DNA of 43,334 bases. Source: a virus. The DNA is taken from positions 1 to 43,334 of IMG/VR virus record IMGVR_UViG_3300046376_000109; one strand, given 5' to 3'. A program made the position numbers and the translations under genes. The stretch's first letter is position 1. Each line of letters opens with the position of its first letter. Shown here piece after piece: positions 13,415 through 20,634 of this stretch. The notes beneath the pieces were generated by a model, which had not been told where the DNA came from, did not search any database, and saw only the letters and a list, made by a program, of their open reading frames with translations.

Positions 13415-16306
13415 ATGAGCACCGCACCATACGACGCGCGCGCCGCCGCCCACCAATGGCGCGTCGCCGGCTGCACCACCATCCCCATCCGACCCGACCG
13501 GTCCAAGGCCCCCGCCGCGGAACGGTGGCGCGACCTCTACCCCGCCCCCGCGGTCGTCGACACCGACCACCTGTTCGCCACCGCCGTGCAGCAGCACGGA
13601 ACACAGGTCGGCGTCGCCGTCCTCACCGGCACGTCCAGCGGCGGGCTCGAGCTGCTCGAAATCGAAGGCCCACCGCAGCAGGCGGCCGCGCTCATGCGGC
13701 AGCTCGGCGACCTCGCCGGCCGGGCCGGGCTCGGCGAACTGTGGCAGCGGCTCGCCGGCGGCTACGTCGAAAGCTCACCGAAAGGCGGTGTCCACTTCCT
13801 CTACCGCCTCACCGACGGGCCCGTACCCGGGAACACGAAACTCGCCCGCCGGCCCGCCCTCGACGTCGAGCTCAACGACGCCGAACGCCGGCACGTCGAA
13901 CGCCGCCCCGGACACATCTTCGGCCGCACCACCATCGAAACCCGCGGACAGGGCGGGTACGTCATCGTCGCCCCGACCCCCGCCGAATGTTCCGGCGCCG
14001 ACGGGCCCGCACAGCCCTGGTCATTCCTCGCCGGACAGCCGCACACCATCCCCGCCATCACCAGCGCGGAACGCGGCGAGCTGCACAACCTCGCCCGTGC
14101 GTGCGACACCATGCCCGGGAAAGACGACGCCGGCGCCGAAGTTGGCCAGCAGCTCCGCATGCCCCTGCCGCAGCACACCGCCGGCGACACCCGGCCCGGG
14201 GACCGCTACGCCGCCGAAACCCCGTGGGCGAACATCCTGCAGCCCCACGGGTGGCGCCGCCTGTGGGAGAACGGCGGGAAAACGTACTGGTGCCGGCCCG
14301 GCAAAAGCCACGGGGTGTCGGCGACGACCACCGACACCGGCCCCGGCGACCCCGGCGGCATGTGGGTGTTCAGCTCGAGCACCACATTCGACACCGAGAC
14401 GCTGTACACCAAATTCGGCGCCTATGCGCACCTCGAACACGGCGGCGACATGGTAGCCGCGGCCCGGGCCCTCGCCGGCGTCGGCACCGAAAACGTCGTC
14501 CCGCTCCGGCCACTTCCGGGCCCGGCGGCCGGGGCTTCCCCACACCCGGCCCCCGGACCCGCAGCAGGGCCCGCGTCGCCCGCGAAAACGACTCCAGACC
14601 CGCCGGCAGCGCTACCGGCTGCCGCACCAGCCCCGGGGGTCGTAGGGCCGGACGGCGGGCCCATCGTATCCGCCCCACCCGTCGACCGGCGCCCCACATG
14701 GCTCGGCCGCACCGGCGCCGAACTGACCGCCGTCCTCGACGGAACGTGGCAGCAGCCCCGCGCCGAGCTGCTCCCCGTCAACGGCGGACACGGACTCCTC
14801 TACCGCGGCCGCACCCACTCGTTCTACGGCGAAAGCGGCTCCGGCAAAAGCATGGTCGCGCAAGCCGAATGCGCGCGCATCCTCCGCGACACCCTCGAGC
14901 GCGTCGCCTACGTCGACTACGAATCCGACATGCCCACCGTCGTCCGCCGACTCTTCGCCATGGGCGCCCCCCGGGAAAAGATCGAGAACGGGCTCATCTA
15001 CATCAAGCCCGAATTGACGCCCTACGCCATTGGCGAAGCCGAAACATTCCAAATGCTACTTGGCACACCACTGGCGCTCGTCGTCATCGACGGTGTCACC
15101 GACGCGCTCATGTACGAGCAGATGAAATTCGGCGGCCCCGGCATCGACCAAAACACACTCGTCACCGGATGGGCCCGCCGCGTCCTCGACCCCATCGCCC
15201 AATACACCGGCGCCGCCGTCGTCACCATCGACCACGTAACAAAGAACTCCGAGGGAAAGACCGCATTCGCCATTGGTGCACAGGCGAAACGTTCCGTGCT
15301 CTCCGGCGCCGCCTACGCCGTCGAAGTCTGGGATAAGCAGAAACTCGGCCGCGGCAAGATCGGCCGCGTGTCGCTCCGGCCGACCAAGGACCGCGACGGC
15401 GGCATCGAAATCGTGACGAGCCCGTCCGGGGCGACCGAGCTCGCCGCGATCGTCACGTTCGATTCCCTCGCCGACGACGGGACGATCGGCGTCACCGTCG
15501 ACCGGCCGACGTTCAACAGCGGGGAATCGAACAGGCCCGGGCTGACGCCGTTCACCGCCGGCGGGGAAGCAAGGAAGCAAGCGGACCGCGACGGCGCGCT
15601 CATGGCCGAGATCTGCGTCGCCCTCGCCGGCATCCCCGGACAGGTCGCGCTGAGCGTCGTCGACCTCGCCGAGCGGATGGGTTGGCCGAACACCGACGGG
15701 AGCCGCGGCACCGAGCTTCGCCGGGCCCTCGACCGCCTCGCGTTCGGCGGTCACATCGTCCGGACCAAGGGCGCGCGCAACTCGGTCAATATCCATCTGA
15801 AAGAGACGTACCGGTATCAGCCGGACGGCGACAGTCCGAGTCCGTCCGAGTCCGTCCTGGACGGACTGCCGGACGGACTCGGACGGACTGACGGACACAC
15901 AACCTCGAGTCCGTCCGTCAGTCCGTCCGACGGGCCCTACGTAGTAGAGGGCCGTCGGACGGACGGACGGACTGACGGAGTGTCGGCAAGATCAACAAAA
16001 CTGACTGACGACACAGCAACCGCCGCCCCCGCTTCCTCGCCCACCGATACCCATGAGGCCACAACCCCGACACTGGCCGCCGCCGAGCCCGACGAGCAAC
16101 CCGCGACCCCCATCGCCCCGCCCGTCTTCCTCGCCCCCGCCGCGCCCCTCGCCGCCGCCCCCTCGAGCCCCCCGGGACGCCTCACCCGACGACGCCCCGA
16201 CGAAGTGCTCTGCCCCTGCGGCGAAGCCGTCGATCCCGGACTCGTCGCCCAAGACCCCGACCGGCCCCGCCACTTCGGATGCGAGGACCGCGAATGGCCG
16301 ACCTGA
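13415..16306 (+). CDS. Primase/polymerase-helicase fusion (replication initiator)
   Basis: A 963-residue protein. Residues about 1-285 look like a bifunctional primase-polymerase (prim-pol) domain (TTIPIRPDRSKAP near residue 22, GVAVLTGTSSGGLELLEIEG, ESSPKGGVHFLYR). Residues about 425-700 are a RecA/RepA-type helicase ATPase: Walker A GESGSGKS near 472-479, YVDYESD, Walker B LALVVIDGVTD near 550-560, and TIDHVTK. A predicted winged-helix segment follows (about 720-800, VVDLAERMGWP). Residues about 806-853 are low-complexity because the DNA there is an iteron array, and a Pro/Ala-rich tail ends with a zinc-like CPCG...CEDR. It would prime and unwind DNA at the phage origin. Domain calls are strong; initiator role is inferred from the internal iterons. 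Confidence 0.85.
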   Translation: MSTAPYDARAAAHQWRVAGCTTIPIRPDRSKAPAAERWRDLYPAPAVVDTDHLFATAVQQHGTQVGVAVLTGTSSGGLELLEIEGPPQQAAALMRQLGDLAGRAGLGELWQRLAGGYVESSPKGGVHFLYRLTDGPVPGNTKLARRPALDVELNDAERRHVERRPGHIFGRTTIETRGQGGYVIVAPTPAECSGADGPAQPWSFLAGQPHTIPAITSAERGELHNLARACDTMPGKDDAGAEVGQQLRMPLPQHTAGDTRPGDRYAAETPWANILQPHGWRRLWENGGKTYWCRPGKSHGVSATTTDTGPGDPGGMWVFSSSTTFDTETLYTKFGAYAHLEHGGDMVAAARALAGVGTENVVPLRPLPGPAAGASPHPAPGPAAGPASPAKTTPDPPAALPAAAPAPGVVGPDGGPIVSAPPVDRRPTWLGRTGAELTAVLDGTWQQPRAELLPVNGGHGLLYRGRTHSFYGESGSGKSMVAQAECARILRDTLERVAYVDYESDMPTVVRRLFAMGAPREKIENGLIYIKPELTPYAIGEAETFQMLLGTPLALVVIDGVTDALMYEQMKFGGPGIDQNTLVTGWARRVLDPIAQYTGAAVVTIDHVTKNSEGKTAFAIGAQAKRSVLSGAAYAVEVWDKQKLGRGKIGRVSLRPTKDRDGGIEIVTSPSGATELAAIVTFDSLADDGTIGVTVDRPTFNSGESNRPGLTPFTAGGEARKQADRDGALMAEICVALAGIPGQVALSVVDLAERMGWPNTDGSRGTELRRALDRLAFGGHIVRTKGARNSVNIHLKETYRYQPDGDSPSPSESVLDGLPDGLGRTDGHTTSSPSVSPSDGPYVVEGRRTDGRTDGVSARSTKLTDDTATAAPASSPTDTHEATTPTLAAAEPDEQPATPIAPPVFLAPAAPLAAAPSSPPGRLTRRRPDEVLCPCGEAVDPGLVAQDPDRPRHFGCEDREWPT
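15832..15978. repeat. Iteron and inverted-repeat cluster, candidate replication origin
   Basis: About ten copies of the octamer GTCCGTCC (or its complement GGACGGAC) lie in 150 bases, at 15840, 15850, 15859, 15871, 15881, 15909, 15921, and three overlapping at 15957-15972. Bases 15839-15857 and 15871-15889 form a perfect 19-bp inverted repeat with a 13-base loop. Bases 15921-15937 and 15949-15964 form a second dyad with one bulged base. A less GC-rich stretch follows (about 15985-16020), a possible unwinding element. The placement inside the initiator gene recalls the lambda O gene and its origin. Confidence 0.7.
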
Positions 16307-16620
16307 GATCGAACACGCCATGCCGAAACGAACCATGCCCGCTCTGCTCGATTTGGCTACTCGTCGGGCTCGTCGACGGCGCCCGAACCGCCGTCGACGC
16401 CCGACCCGTCACCGACCGAGCCGAACGGCTCTACCGGCTCGCCGGCGTCGGCGCCTACCGACTCGAACACGGCGCCCTGCACTGGGCACCCCAATACCGA
16501 CCCGGCACCGCCGTCTTTCCCCGCCACCGATGCGGGAAAGCACCACCCCGCGGAATGCTCGCCCCCGACCCGACCCCAAAACCGCGGCCGCCCACATTCG
16601 AGGGCGAATACCCATTCTGA
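16294..16620 (+). CDS. Small hypothetical protein with N-terminal Cys cluster
   Basis: A 108-residue protein, ATG 16294, overlapping the end of the primase gene by 13 bases in another frame. The N-terminus has three Cys (CRNEPCPLC) followed by a hydrophobic patch (SIWLLVGLVDGA). The C-terminus is Pro/Arg-rich. It reads like a small accessory of the replication block; function unknown. Confidence 0.65.
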   Translation: MADLRSNTPCRNEPCPLCSIWLLVGLVDGARTAVDARPVTDRAERLYRLAGVGAYRLEHGALHWAPQYRPGTAVFPRHRCGKAPPRGMLAPDPTPKPRPPTFEGEYPF

Positions 16621-16629
16621 GAGAACGCC

Positions 16630-16848
16630 ATGCCAGAAACGATCACGATCAACGAATTCGCCCTCGAGCATTCCCTATCCCGACCCGCCATCGCCAGAAA
16701 GATCCGCAGAGCCAAAATCAAGCCCCTATTCGTCACCCGGAAAAAAGCCGGACATCCACTCGGCCACTACCGGCCTTCCGACCTGACCCCCCTACTCGTC
16801 GACCGCAGATACCGCCCCCGTCCCCGAAACACCCCACCCCCCGAATGA
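16630..16848 (+). CDS. Helix-turn-helix DNA-binding protein
   Basis: A 72-residue protein from ATG 16630. Residues 5-30 (TINEFALEHSLSRPAIARKIRR) match the winged-helix or excisionase-type helix-turn-helix, followed by basic strands (RAKIKPLFVTRKKAGHPLGHY) typical of the wing. It lies between the primase and the HNH nuclease, just before the late region, a place where a late-gene activator or a packaging accessory would fit. The exact role is not determined. Confidence 0.75.
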   Translation: MPETITINEFALEHSLSRPAIARKIRRAKIKPLFVTRKKAGHPLGHYRPSDLTPLLVDRRYRPRPRNTPPPE

Positions 16849-16854
16849 GCAACC

Positions 16855-17280
16855 ATGCCCACCCGGCCACCAAAACCATGCACCCGGAAACAACACCCCC
16901 CATGCCCCGAATACGCCAAACCGGGAAGCGCCCTATGCGAGGGCCACGACAAGGAACGCAAAAACGAGCAATCCCGTGCCCGGGGCACATCCGCAGCACG
17001 CGGCTACGGGCACAAGCACCGAGCACGCTTCCGCACCGCCGTCCTCGCCAAGCACCCGATCTGCGTCTGCGACCTCGAGCGGTGCCACGGCGACGGACGC
17101 TGCCTGCAGGCAAGCACCAGGGCCGACCACTGGCCGAAGACGCGACGGCAGCTCGTCGCCGAGGGTGCCGACCCCCTCGACCCTGCTCGAGGTCGAGGCT
17201 TGTGCGAGAGCTGTCACAACAGGCACACTGCGAGGTCGACACCCTCGGGCGCGATCACACGCAGCCACCGAACGGGGTAG
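16855..17280 (+). CDS. HNH endonuclease (packaging-associated)
   Basis: A 141-residue protein from ATG 16855. The N-terminus has a Cys/His knuckle (CTRKQHPPCPEY, ALCEGHDKE). The C-terminal half has the HNH core: DH in STRADHWP near residue 90, and LCESCHNRHTA at about 116-126 with the CxxC zinc pair, Asn and final His. HNH proteins directly before the terminase genes assist terminase at cos sites in HK97-type phages (established for that family). It is followed by the 146-base gap that may hold cos. Confidence 0.85.
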   Translation: MPTRPPKPCTRKQHPPCPEYAKPGSALCEGHDKERKNEQSRARGTSAARGYGHKHRARFRTAVLAKHPICVCDLERCHGDGRCLQASTRADHWPKTRRQLVAEGADPLDPARGRGLCESCHNRHTARSTPSGAITRSHRTG

Positions 17281-17426
17281 GGGGGTCACAATCCGTAAGC
17301 ACCTTGCCATCAGTGACCGCCACGGTGGTGAAGCTTTCGCCCCCTCGACTCCCCGGGCTGCCTCTCGAATCGAGACTCAGCCTCCGGGGTCGCGGCCGCC
17401 GGGCGGGGCGTGCTACGGTCGCCGCC
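17281..17426. other. Non-coding gap before the late operon, candidate cos region
   Basis: This gene-free stretch begins with a G-run (TAGGGGGGTCACA) right at the HNH stop, contains the broken dyad ACCGCCACGGTGGT near 17320, and a perfect 13-base odd dyad TCTCGAATCGAGA (17363-17375), then an extended -10 promoter. Cos sites of HNH-carrying phages lie beside these genes, and a G-run after HNH is common in such phages. Cleavage positions cannot be read from sequence. Confidence 0.45.
17411..17419 (+). promoter_or_regulatory. Candidate late promoter, extended -10, leaderless start
   Basis: TGCTACGGT is an extended -10 (TGn then TAnnnT) with its end 7 bases before ATG 17427, so transcription would start at or next to the ATG and give a leaderless mRNA, which is common in actinobacteria. 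No clear -35 is seen, as expected for extended -10 promoters. No Shine-Dalgarno precedes the ATG. Confidence 0.55.
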
Positions 17427-17729
17427 ATGACCACCCCGACGCCCGGCGGCATCGTCACCCTTCGCGGGCTCTACGCCCGGTCGAACGGCGCCGACGAGTG
17501 CCCGGCGATGATCACCCGGGTGTGGGGTGAGGTCGACGGCGAGCAGGGCCCCGAGGGTTGGTCGATCAACGCGACGGCGTTCCCGGACGCGAAGATGCCG
17601 CAGCCCGCGACGTCGGTCCGGCTGTGCGTCGACCGGGCGGCCGCCGACGCGTACGTCGCGGCAATGGCGGCCCGCGGTGTCGCGAACCCGGCCGACATCT
17701 CCGTCGCCCACTGGCCCGACCGGGTCTGA
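17427..17729 (+). CDS. Small hypothetical protein at the head of the late operon
   Basis: A 100-residue protein, ATG 17427, with no Shine-Dalgarno but a candidate leaderless promoter just upstream. Mixed beta/alpha content (GIVTLRGLYARSNG, MITRVWGEVDGEQGPEGWSI, then helix AAADAYVAAMAARG). It resembles small proteins that sit before the small terminase in actinophages, but no family is recognised. Could be a packaging accessory. Confidence 0.65.
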   Translation: MTTPTPGGIVTLRGLYARSNGADECPAMITRVWGEVDGEQGPEGWSINATAFPDAKMPQPATSVRLCVDRAAADAYVAAMAARGVANPADISVAHWPDRV

Positions 17730-17731
17730 TC

Positions 17732-18040
17732 GTGGCGGCCGAGCTCGACGCGGTCCGCGTCCCGATTGAGGCCGAGCCCGATTCGCTCGCCCGTTTCCGC
17801 GCTGTGATCGAGCAGTCCGCGTTCGAGGCGACGTCGGCCGGGGTCGCCCGGGCGCAGCGTCTCGCCGGTTTCGCCCCCACCGATCCTGTCGCCGCGGCTG
17901 ACCGCCGCGGCTCTTTCGCGTATCAGGCGTTCGTCCGGGTGTCCGGCACCGATTCGACATCGCCGGGTTGGTCGGCGATGTCGGACGATGCGCGCCGGCC
18001 GTGGATTGCGGCGGGGAACGCCGCCGCGGCGTCGGGCTGA
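17732..18040 (+). CDS. Small hypothetical protein upstream of terminase
   Basis: A 102-residue protein from GTG 17732, two bases after the previous stop. Helical, with Arg/Ala/Asp-rich segments (SLARFRAVIEQSAFEATSAGV) and a C-terminal aromatic stretch (WSAMSDDARRPWIAAGNAA) that has the look of a small helical domain ending on RPWI. It precedes the small terminase by two bases, so they are probably co-translated. Function unknown. Confidence 0.65.
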   Translation: MAAELDAVRVPIEAEPDSLARFRAVIEQSAFEATSAGVARAQRLAGFAPTDPVAAADRRGSFAYQAFVRVSGTDSTSPGWSAMSDDARRPWIAAGNAAAASG

Positions 18041-18042
18041 TC

Positions 18043-18543
18043 ATGGGTGGCAAGGTCCCGGCGCCGGCCGCGTTGCGGCTGCTGACCGGCCGCAGCCCGG
18101 GCCGGGATTCCGGCGACCGGATCGTCGAGCAGCCGCCGCCGTTCAAGCGCGGCGGTGTTGAGGTCCCGGTCGAGGTCGAGTCGGACCCGCGCGCCCTCGA
18201 GATTTGGAACGACACGCTGCCCGAGCTCGAGCGGCTCGACATCGTCAAGCCCGAGGACCGCGGCGCGTTCGCGAATTACTGCTTGACGACGGCGGCCCTG
18301 TTCCGCGCGCACGTCGAGTGGCGGAAGCTCGGGTGGCCGATGACGGGGAAGACGTCGCAGGGCGAGTCGGTGCACCCGCTCGTCCGGGTCGTTGCCGAGC
18401 TGTCGGGCCGGCAGATCCGGTCCGCTGAGCAGTTCGGGTTGACGCCGGCGGCCGAGTCGAAGCTCGGCGACTGGTCGACGCGCGGGCAGGCGAAACCGGC
18501 CGCGGCCGCGGCCGGTGACAGCCCGTTCGCCGGTACCGGCTGA
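18043..18543 (+). CDS. Small terminase subunit (P27-like)
   Basis: A 166-residue protein from ATG 18043. Its core (ALEIWNDTLPELERLDIVKPED, AFANYCLTTAALFRAHVEWRKLG, HPLVRVVAELSGRQIRSAEQFGLTPAA) matches the pattern of P27-family small terminases, with the typical end ...FGLTPAAESKL. Small terminase recognises viral DNA at the packaging site and delivers it to the large subunit. Position directly before the large terminase agrees. The ATG region lacks a strong Shine-Dalgarno, so coupling to the previous gene is likely. Confidence 0.88.
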   Translation: MGGKVPAPAALRLLTGRSPGRDSGDRIVEQPPPFKRGGVEVPVEVESDPRALEIWNDTLPELERLDIVKPEDRGAFANYCLTTAALFRAHVEWRKLGWPMTGKTSQGESVHPLVRVVAELSGRQIRSAEQFGLTPAAESKLGDWSTRGQAKPAAAAAGDSPFAGTG

Positions 18544-18553
18544 CCGTCGCCGA

Positions 18554-18582
18554 TTGGGTCGGACGCTTCCCGGCCGTACCCT
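18554..18582 (+). promoter_or_regulatory. Candidate promoter before the large terminase
   Basis: TTGGGT (18554-18559), a 17-base spacer and TACCCT (18577-18582, TAnnnT) would start transcription about 7 bases later, at the ATG at 18590, giving a leaderless message. The arrangement mirrors that before 17427. It may be a secondary late promoter or a chance match. Confidence 0.4.
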
Positions 18583-18583
18583 G

Positions 18584-20422
18584 ATGACCATGACGACGGA
18601 AGGCGCGACCCGACCGCGCCCGACGCGGACCCCCCGAACCCGGCCGCGGGTCAGCGGGTCCCGGCTGCTCGGGGTCAACGACGAGCAGCTCGCCGAGCTC
18701 AAACTCTCGCGCGAGGTCGCCTGGTATCTGGTGTCCCGCGGGCACAAGCTGCCCGAGCGGTGGCAGCGGCCGCGGTGGAAGACGCCCGAGCCGGGCGAGG
18801 TCGACAAGACGGCGATCTTCGATCCTGAGCGCGTCGACCGGGTCGTCAAGGCGTTCACGCACCTCCGGCACACGAAGGGTCAGTGGGCCGGCCGGGCGTT
18901 GACCCCGGACGTGTGGCAGATCGCCTACATCCTGGCGCCGGTGTTCGGTTGGGTGGCACCGAACGCGGACCGCCGCGACGAGTCCGAGCCCGAGCTGTTG
19001 CGGATCATCCGCAACTTGTACGTCGAGGTGCCGCGGAAGAACGGCAAATCGACGCTGCTCGGCGGGCTCGGCATCTACATGTCGTGCGCCGACGGCGAGC
19101 AGGGCGCGGAATGCGTGACCGGGGCGACGACGAAAGAGCAGGCCGGGTTCGTGTTTGACCCGGTCCGGCAGCTCGCCTCGAGCTCGCCGGCGTTGAAGCC
19201 GTTCGTGCGGCCGCTGAAGTCCCGGATCGTGCACAAGCCGTCCGGCTCGTACTTCCAAGCAATCTCGTCGGTCGCCGAGGGCCAGCACGGCGCGAACCTG
19301 CACTTCGGGTGCATCGACGAGCTGCACGTCCACAAGACGCCGGACCTTGTCGAGGCGATCGAGACGGGGACCGGGTCGCGGCTGCAGTCGCTTATCTGCC
19401 TGATCACGACCGCCGACGACGGCAAGCCGGACACGATCTACGTCATGCGCCGGAACCGAATCACCGGGCTCGCGCAGCGCTTGTTCATCGACGCGTCGAC
19501 GTACGGCGTCATCTGGGCGGCCGCCGAATCCGAAGACGAGCTGCGGCAGCTCGGCGTCGACCCGTTCTCCGTCGAGGCGCACCGGCTCGCGAACCCGGGG
19601 TTCGGGGTGTCGCCGACCCGGGCGTACCTCGCCGGCGCGGCGAGGAAAGCGCAGCAGTCCCCGGCCGAACTGTCCGGGTATCTGCGGCTGCACCTTGGGA
19701 TCCGCACCAAGCAGTCGGTGACGTACCTGTCCCTCGACGCGTGGGACCGGAACATGGGGCTCGTCGACGAGCTCGGGCTGCGCGGCCGGGTCGCCTATGG
19801 CGGGCTCGACCTCGCGTCGACGTCGGACCTCACCGCCTACTGTCTGGTTTTCCCCGCCGACGACGGTTCGTTCGACGCGCTGTGGCGGTTTTGGCTGCCC
19901 GAGCGGGCGTACGACAAACTCGTCAAGCGGACATCGAAAATGGCTGAGGTGTGGCGGCGCGAGGGCCGGATCATCGTCACCGACGGCGATGTCGTCGACG
20001 ACGAGCGGGTCGTTGCCGACATCCTCAAAACGAACGGACAGTTCAAGATCGCCGAGGTCGGCTACGACCCGTGGAACGCGTCGGCGATCACGAACGCGCT
20101 GAGCAAGCAGCGGGTGCCGCTCGTCGAGGTCCGGCAAGGGTTCGCGTCGCTGTCGCCGCCGCTGAAGGAAGTGCACCGGCTGCTGCTCGCCGGCCGGCCT
20201 GAGAAACCGATGCTTCGGCACGGCGGTCAGCCGGTCGCCCGATGGTGCGTCGGCAACCTCTCCGTCGTGATGGACGAGAACGGCAACGTCAAGCCGGACC
20301 GGAAACGGTCGGCGGACAAGATCGACGGTGTCGCGGCCCTTACGATCGCGATGCAACGTGCAATGACCCGGACCGCACCGCGGAAATCGGCTTACGAAGA
20401 TCGAGGGGTTGAGGTGGTCTAA
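18584..20422 (+). CDS. Large terminase subunit
   Basis: A 612-residue ATPase-nuclease that drives DNA packaging. The ATPase has Walker A in EVPRKNGKSTLLGG (about residue 150), Walker B FGCIDELH (about 242) and a coupling motif LITTADDG. The nuclease half has acidic strands GGLDLASTSDLT (about 405-415), VGYDPWNA (about 492) and KIDGVAALTIAM (about 578), as in Terminase_1-type enzymes. Start at ATG 18584, with ATG 18590 two codons on as an alternative that fits the leaderless promoter. It overlaps the next start by one base (TAATG). Confidence 0.95.
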   Translation: MTMTTEGATRPRPTRTPRTRPRVSGSRLLGVNDEQLAELKLSREVAWYLVSRGHKLPERWQRPRWKTPEPGEVDKTAIFDPERVDRVVKAFTHLRHTKGQWAGRALTPDVWQIAYILAPVFGWVAPNADRRDESEPELLRIIRNLYVEVPRKNGKSTLLGGLGIYMSCADGEQGAECVTGATTKEQAGFVFDPVRQLASSSPALKPFVRPLKSRIVHKPSGSYFQAISSVAEGQHGANLHFGCIDELHVHKTPDLVEAIETGTGSRLQSLICLITTADDGKPDTIYVMRRNRITGLAQRLFIDASTYGVIWAAAESEDELRQLGVDPFSVEAHRLANPGFGVSPTRAYLAGAARKAQQSPAELSGYLRLHLGIRTKQSVTYLSLDAWDRNMGLVDELGLRGRVAYGGLDLASTSDLTAYCLVFPADDGSFDALWRFWLPERAYDKLVKRTSKMAEVWRREGRIIVTDGDVVDDERVVADILKTNGQFKIAEVGYDPWNASAITNALSKQRVPLVEVRQGFASLSPPLKEVHRLLLAGRPEKPMLRHGGQPVARWCVGNLSVVMDENGNVKPDRKRSADKIDGVAALTIAMQRAMTRTAPRKSAYEDRGVEVV

Positions 20423-20625
20423 TGGCGATCAAACTTCGCCGGCCGCGCGCGGTGCTGAATCTCGTCACCGGCAAGACCGTCATCGGCGACCTGGCGTGGT
20501 CGTGGCCATGGTCGTATCGGCTGCGCAACGCCCGGGTCGTCGAGCACGGCGCCGAGCCGGTCGCCGTCGACGGGGTTGTCGTCGTCCCGGCCCGGGCCGT
20601 CGAGTTCGCGCAGATCGTCGACTAG
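20422..20625 (+). CDS. Small hypothetical protein between terminase and portal
   Basis: A 67-residue protein; the ATG shares its A with the terminase stop (TAATG). Basic N-terminus (AIKLRRPRAVLNLV), then a beta-rich middle (GDLAWSWPWSYRLRNARVV, VDGVVVVPARAVEFAQI). Such small genes between large terminase and portal occur in many actinophages without known function; they may be packaging or portal accessories. Confidence 0.7.
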   Translation: MAIKLRRPRAVLNLVTGKTVIGDLAWSWPWSYRLRNARVVEHGAEPVAVDGVVVVPARAVEFAQIVD

Positions 20626-20634
20626 GGGGACCCC

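Noticed and set aside
15832-15978. CRISPR-like array
   Set aside because: The repeats are 8-10 bases, in both orientations and partly overlapping, with no regular spacers, and lie inside a coding frame.
18245-20356. 703-codon open frame on the minus strand opposite the large terminase
   Set aside because: Long antisense frames are normal at this GC content. The translation is Arg/Pro-rich with no family pattern, while the plus strand encodes a clear terminase.
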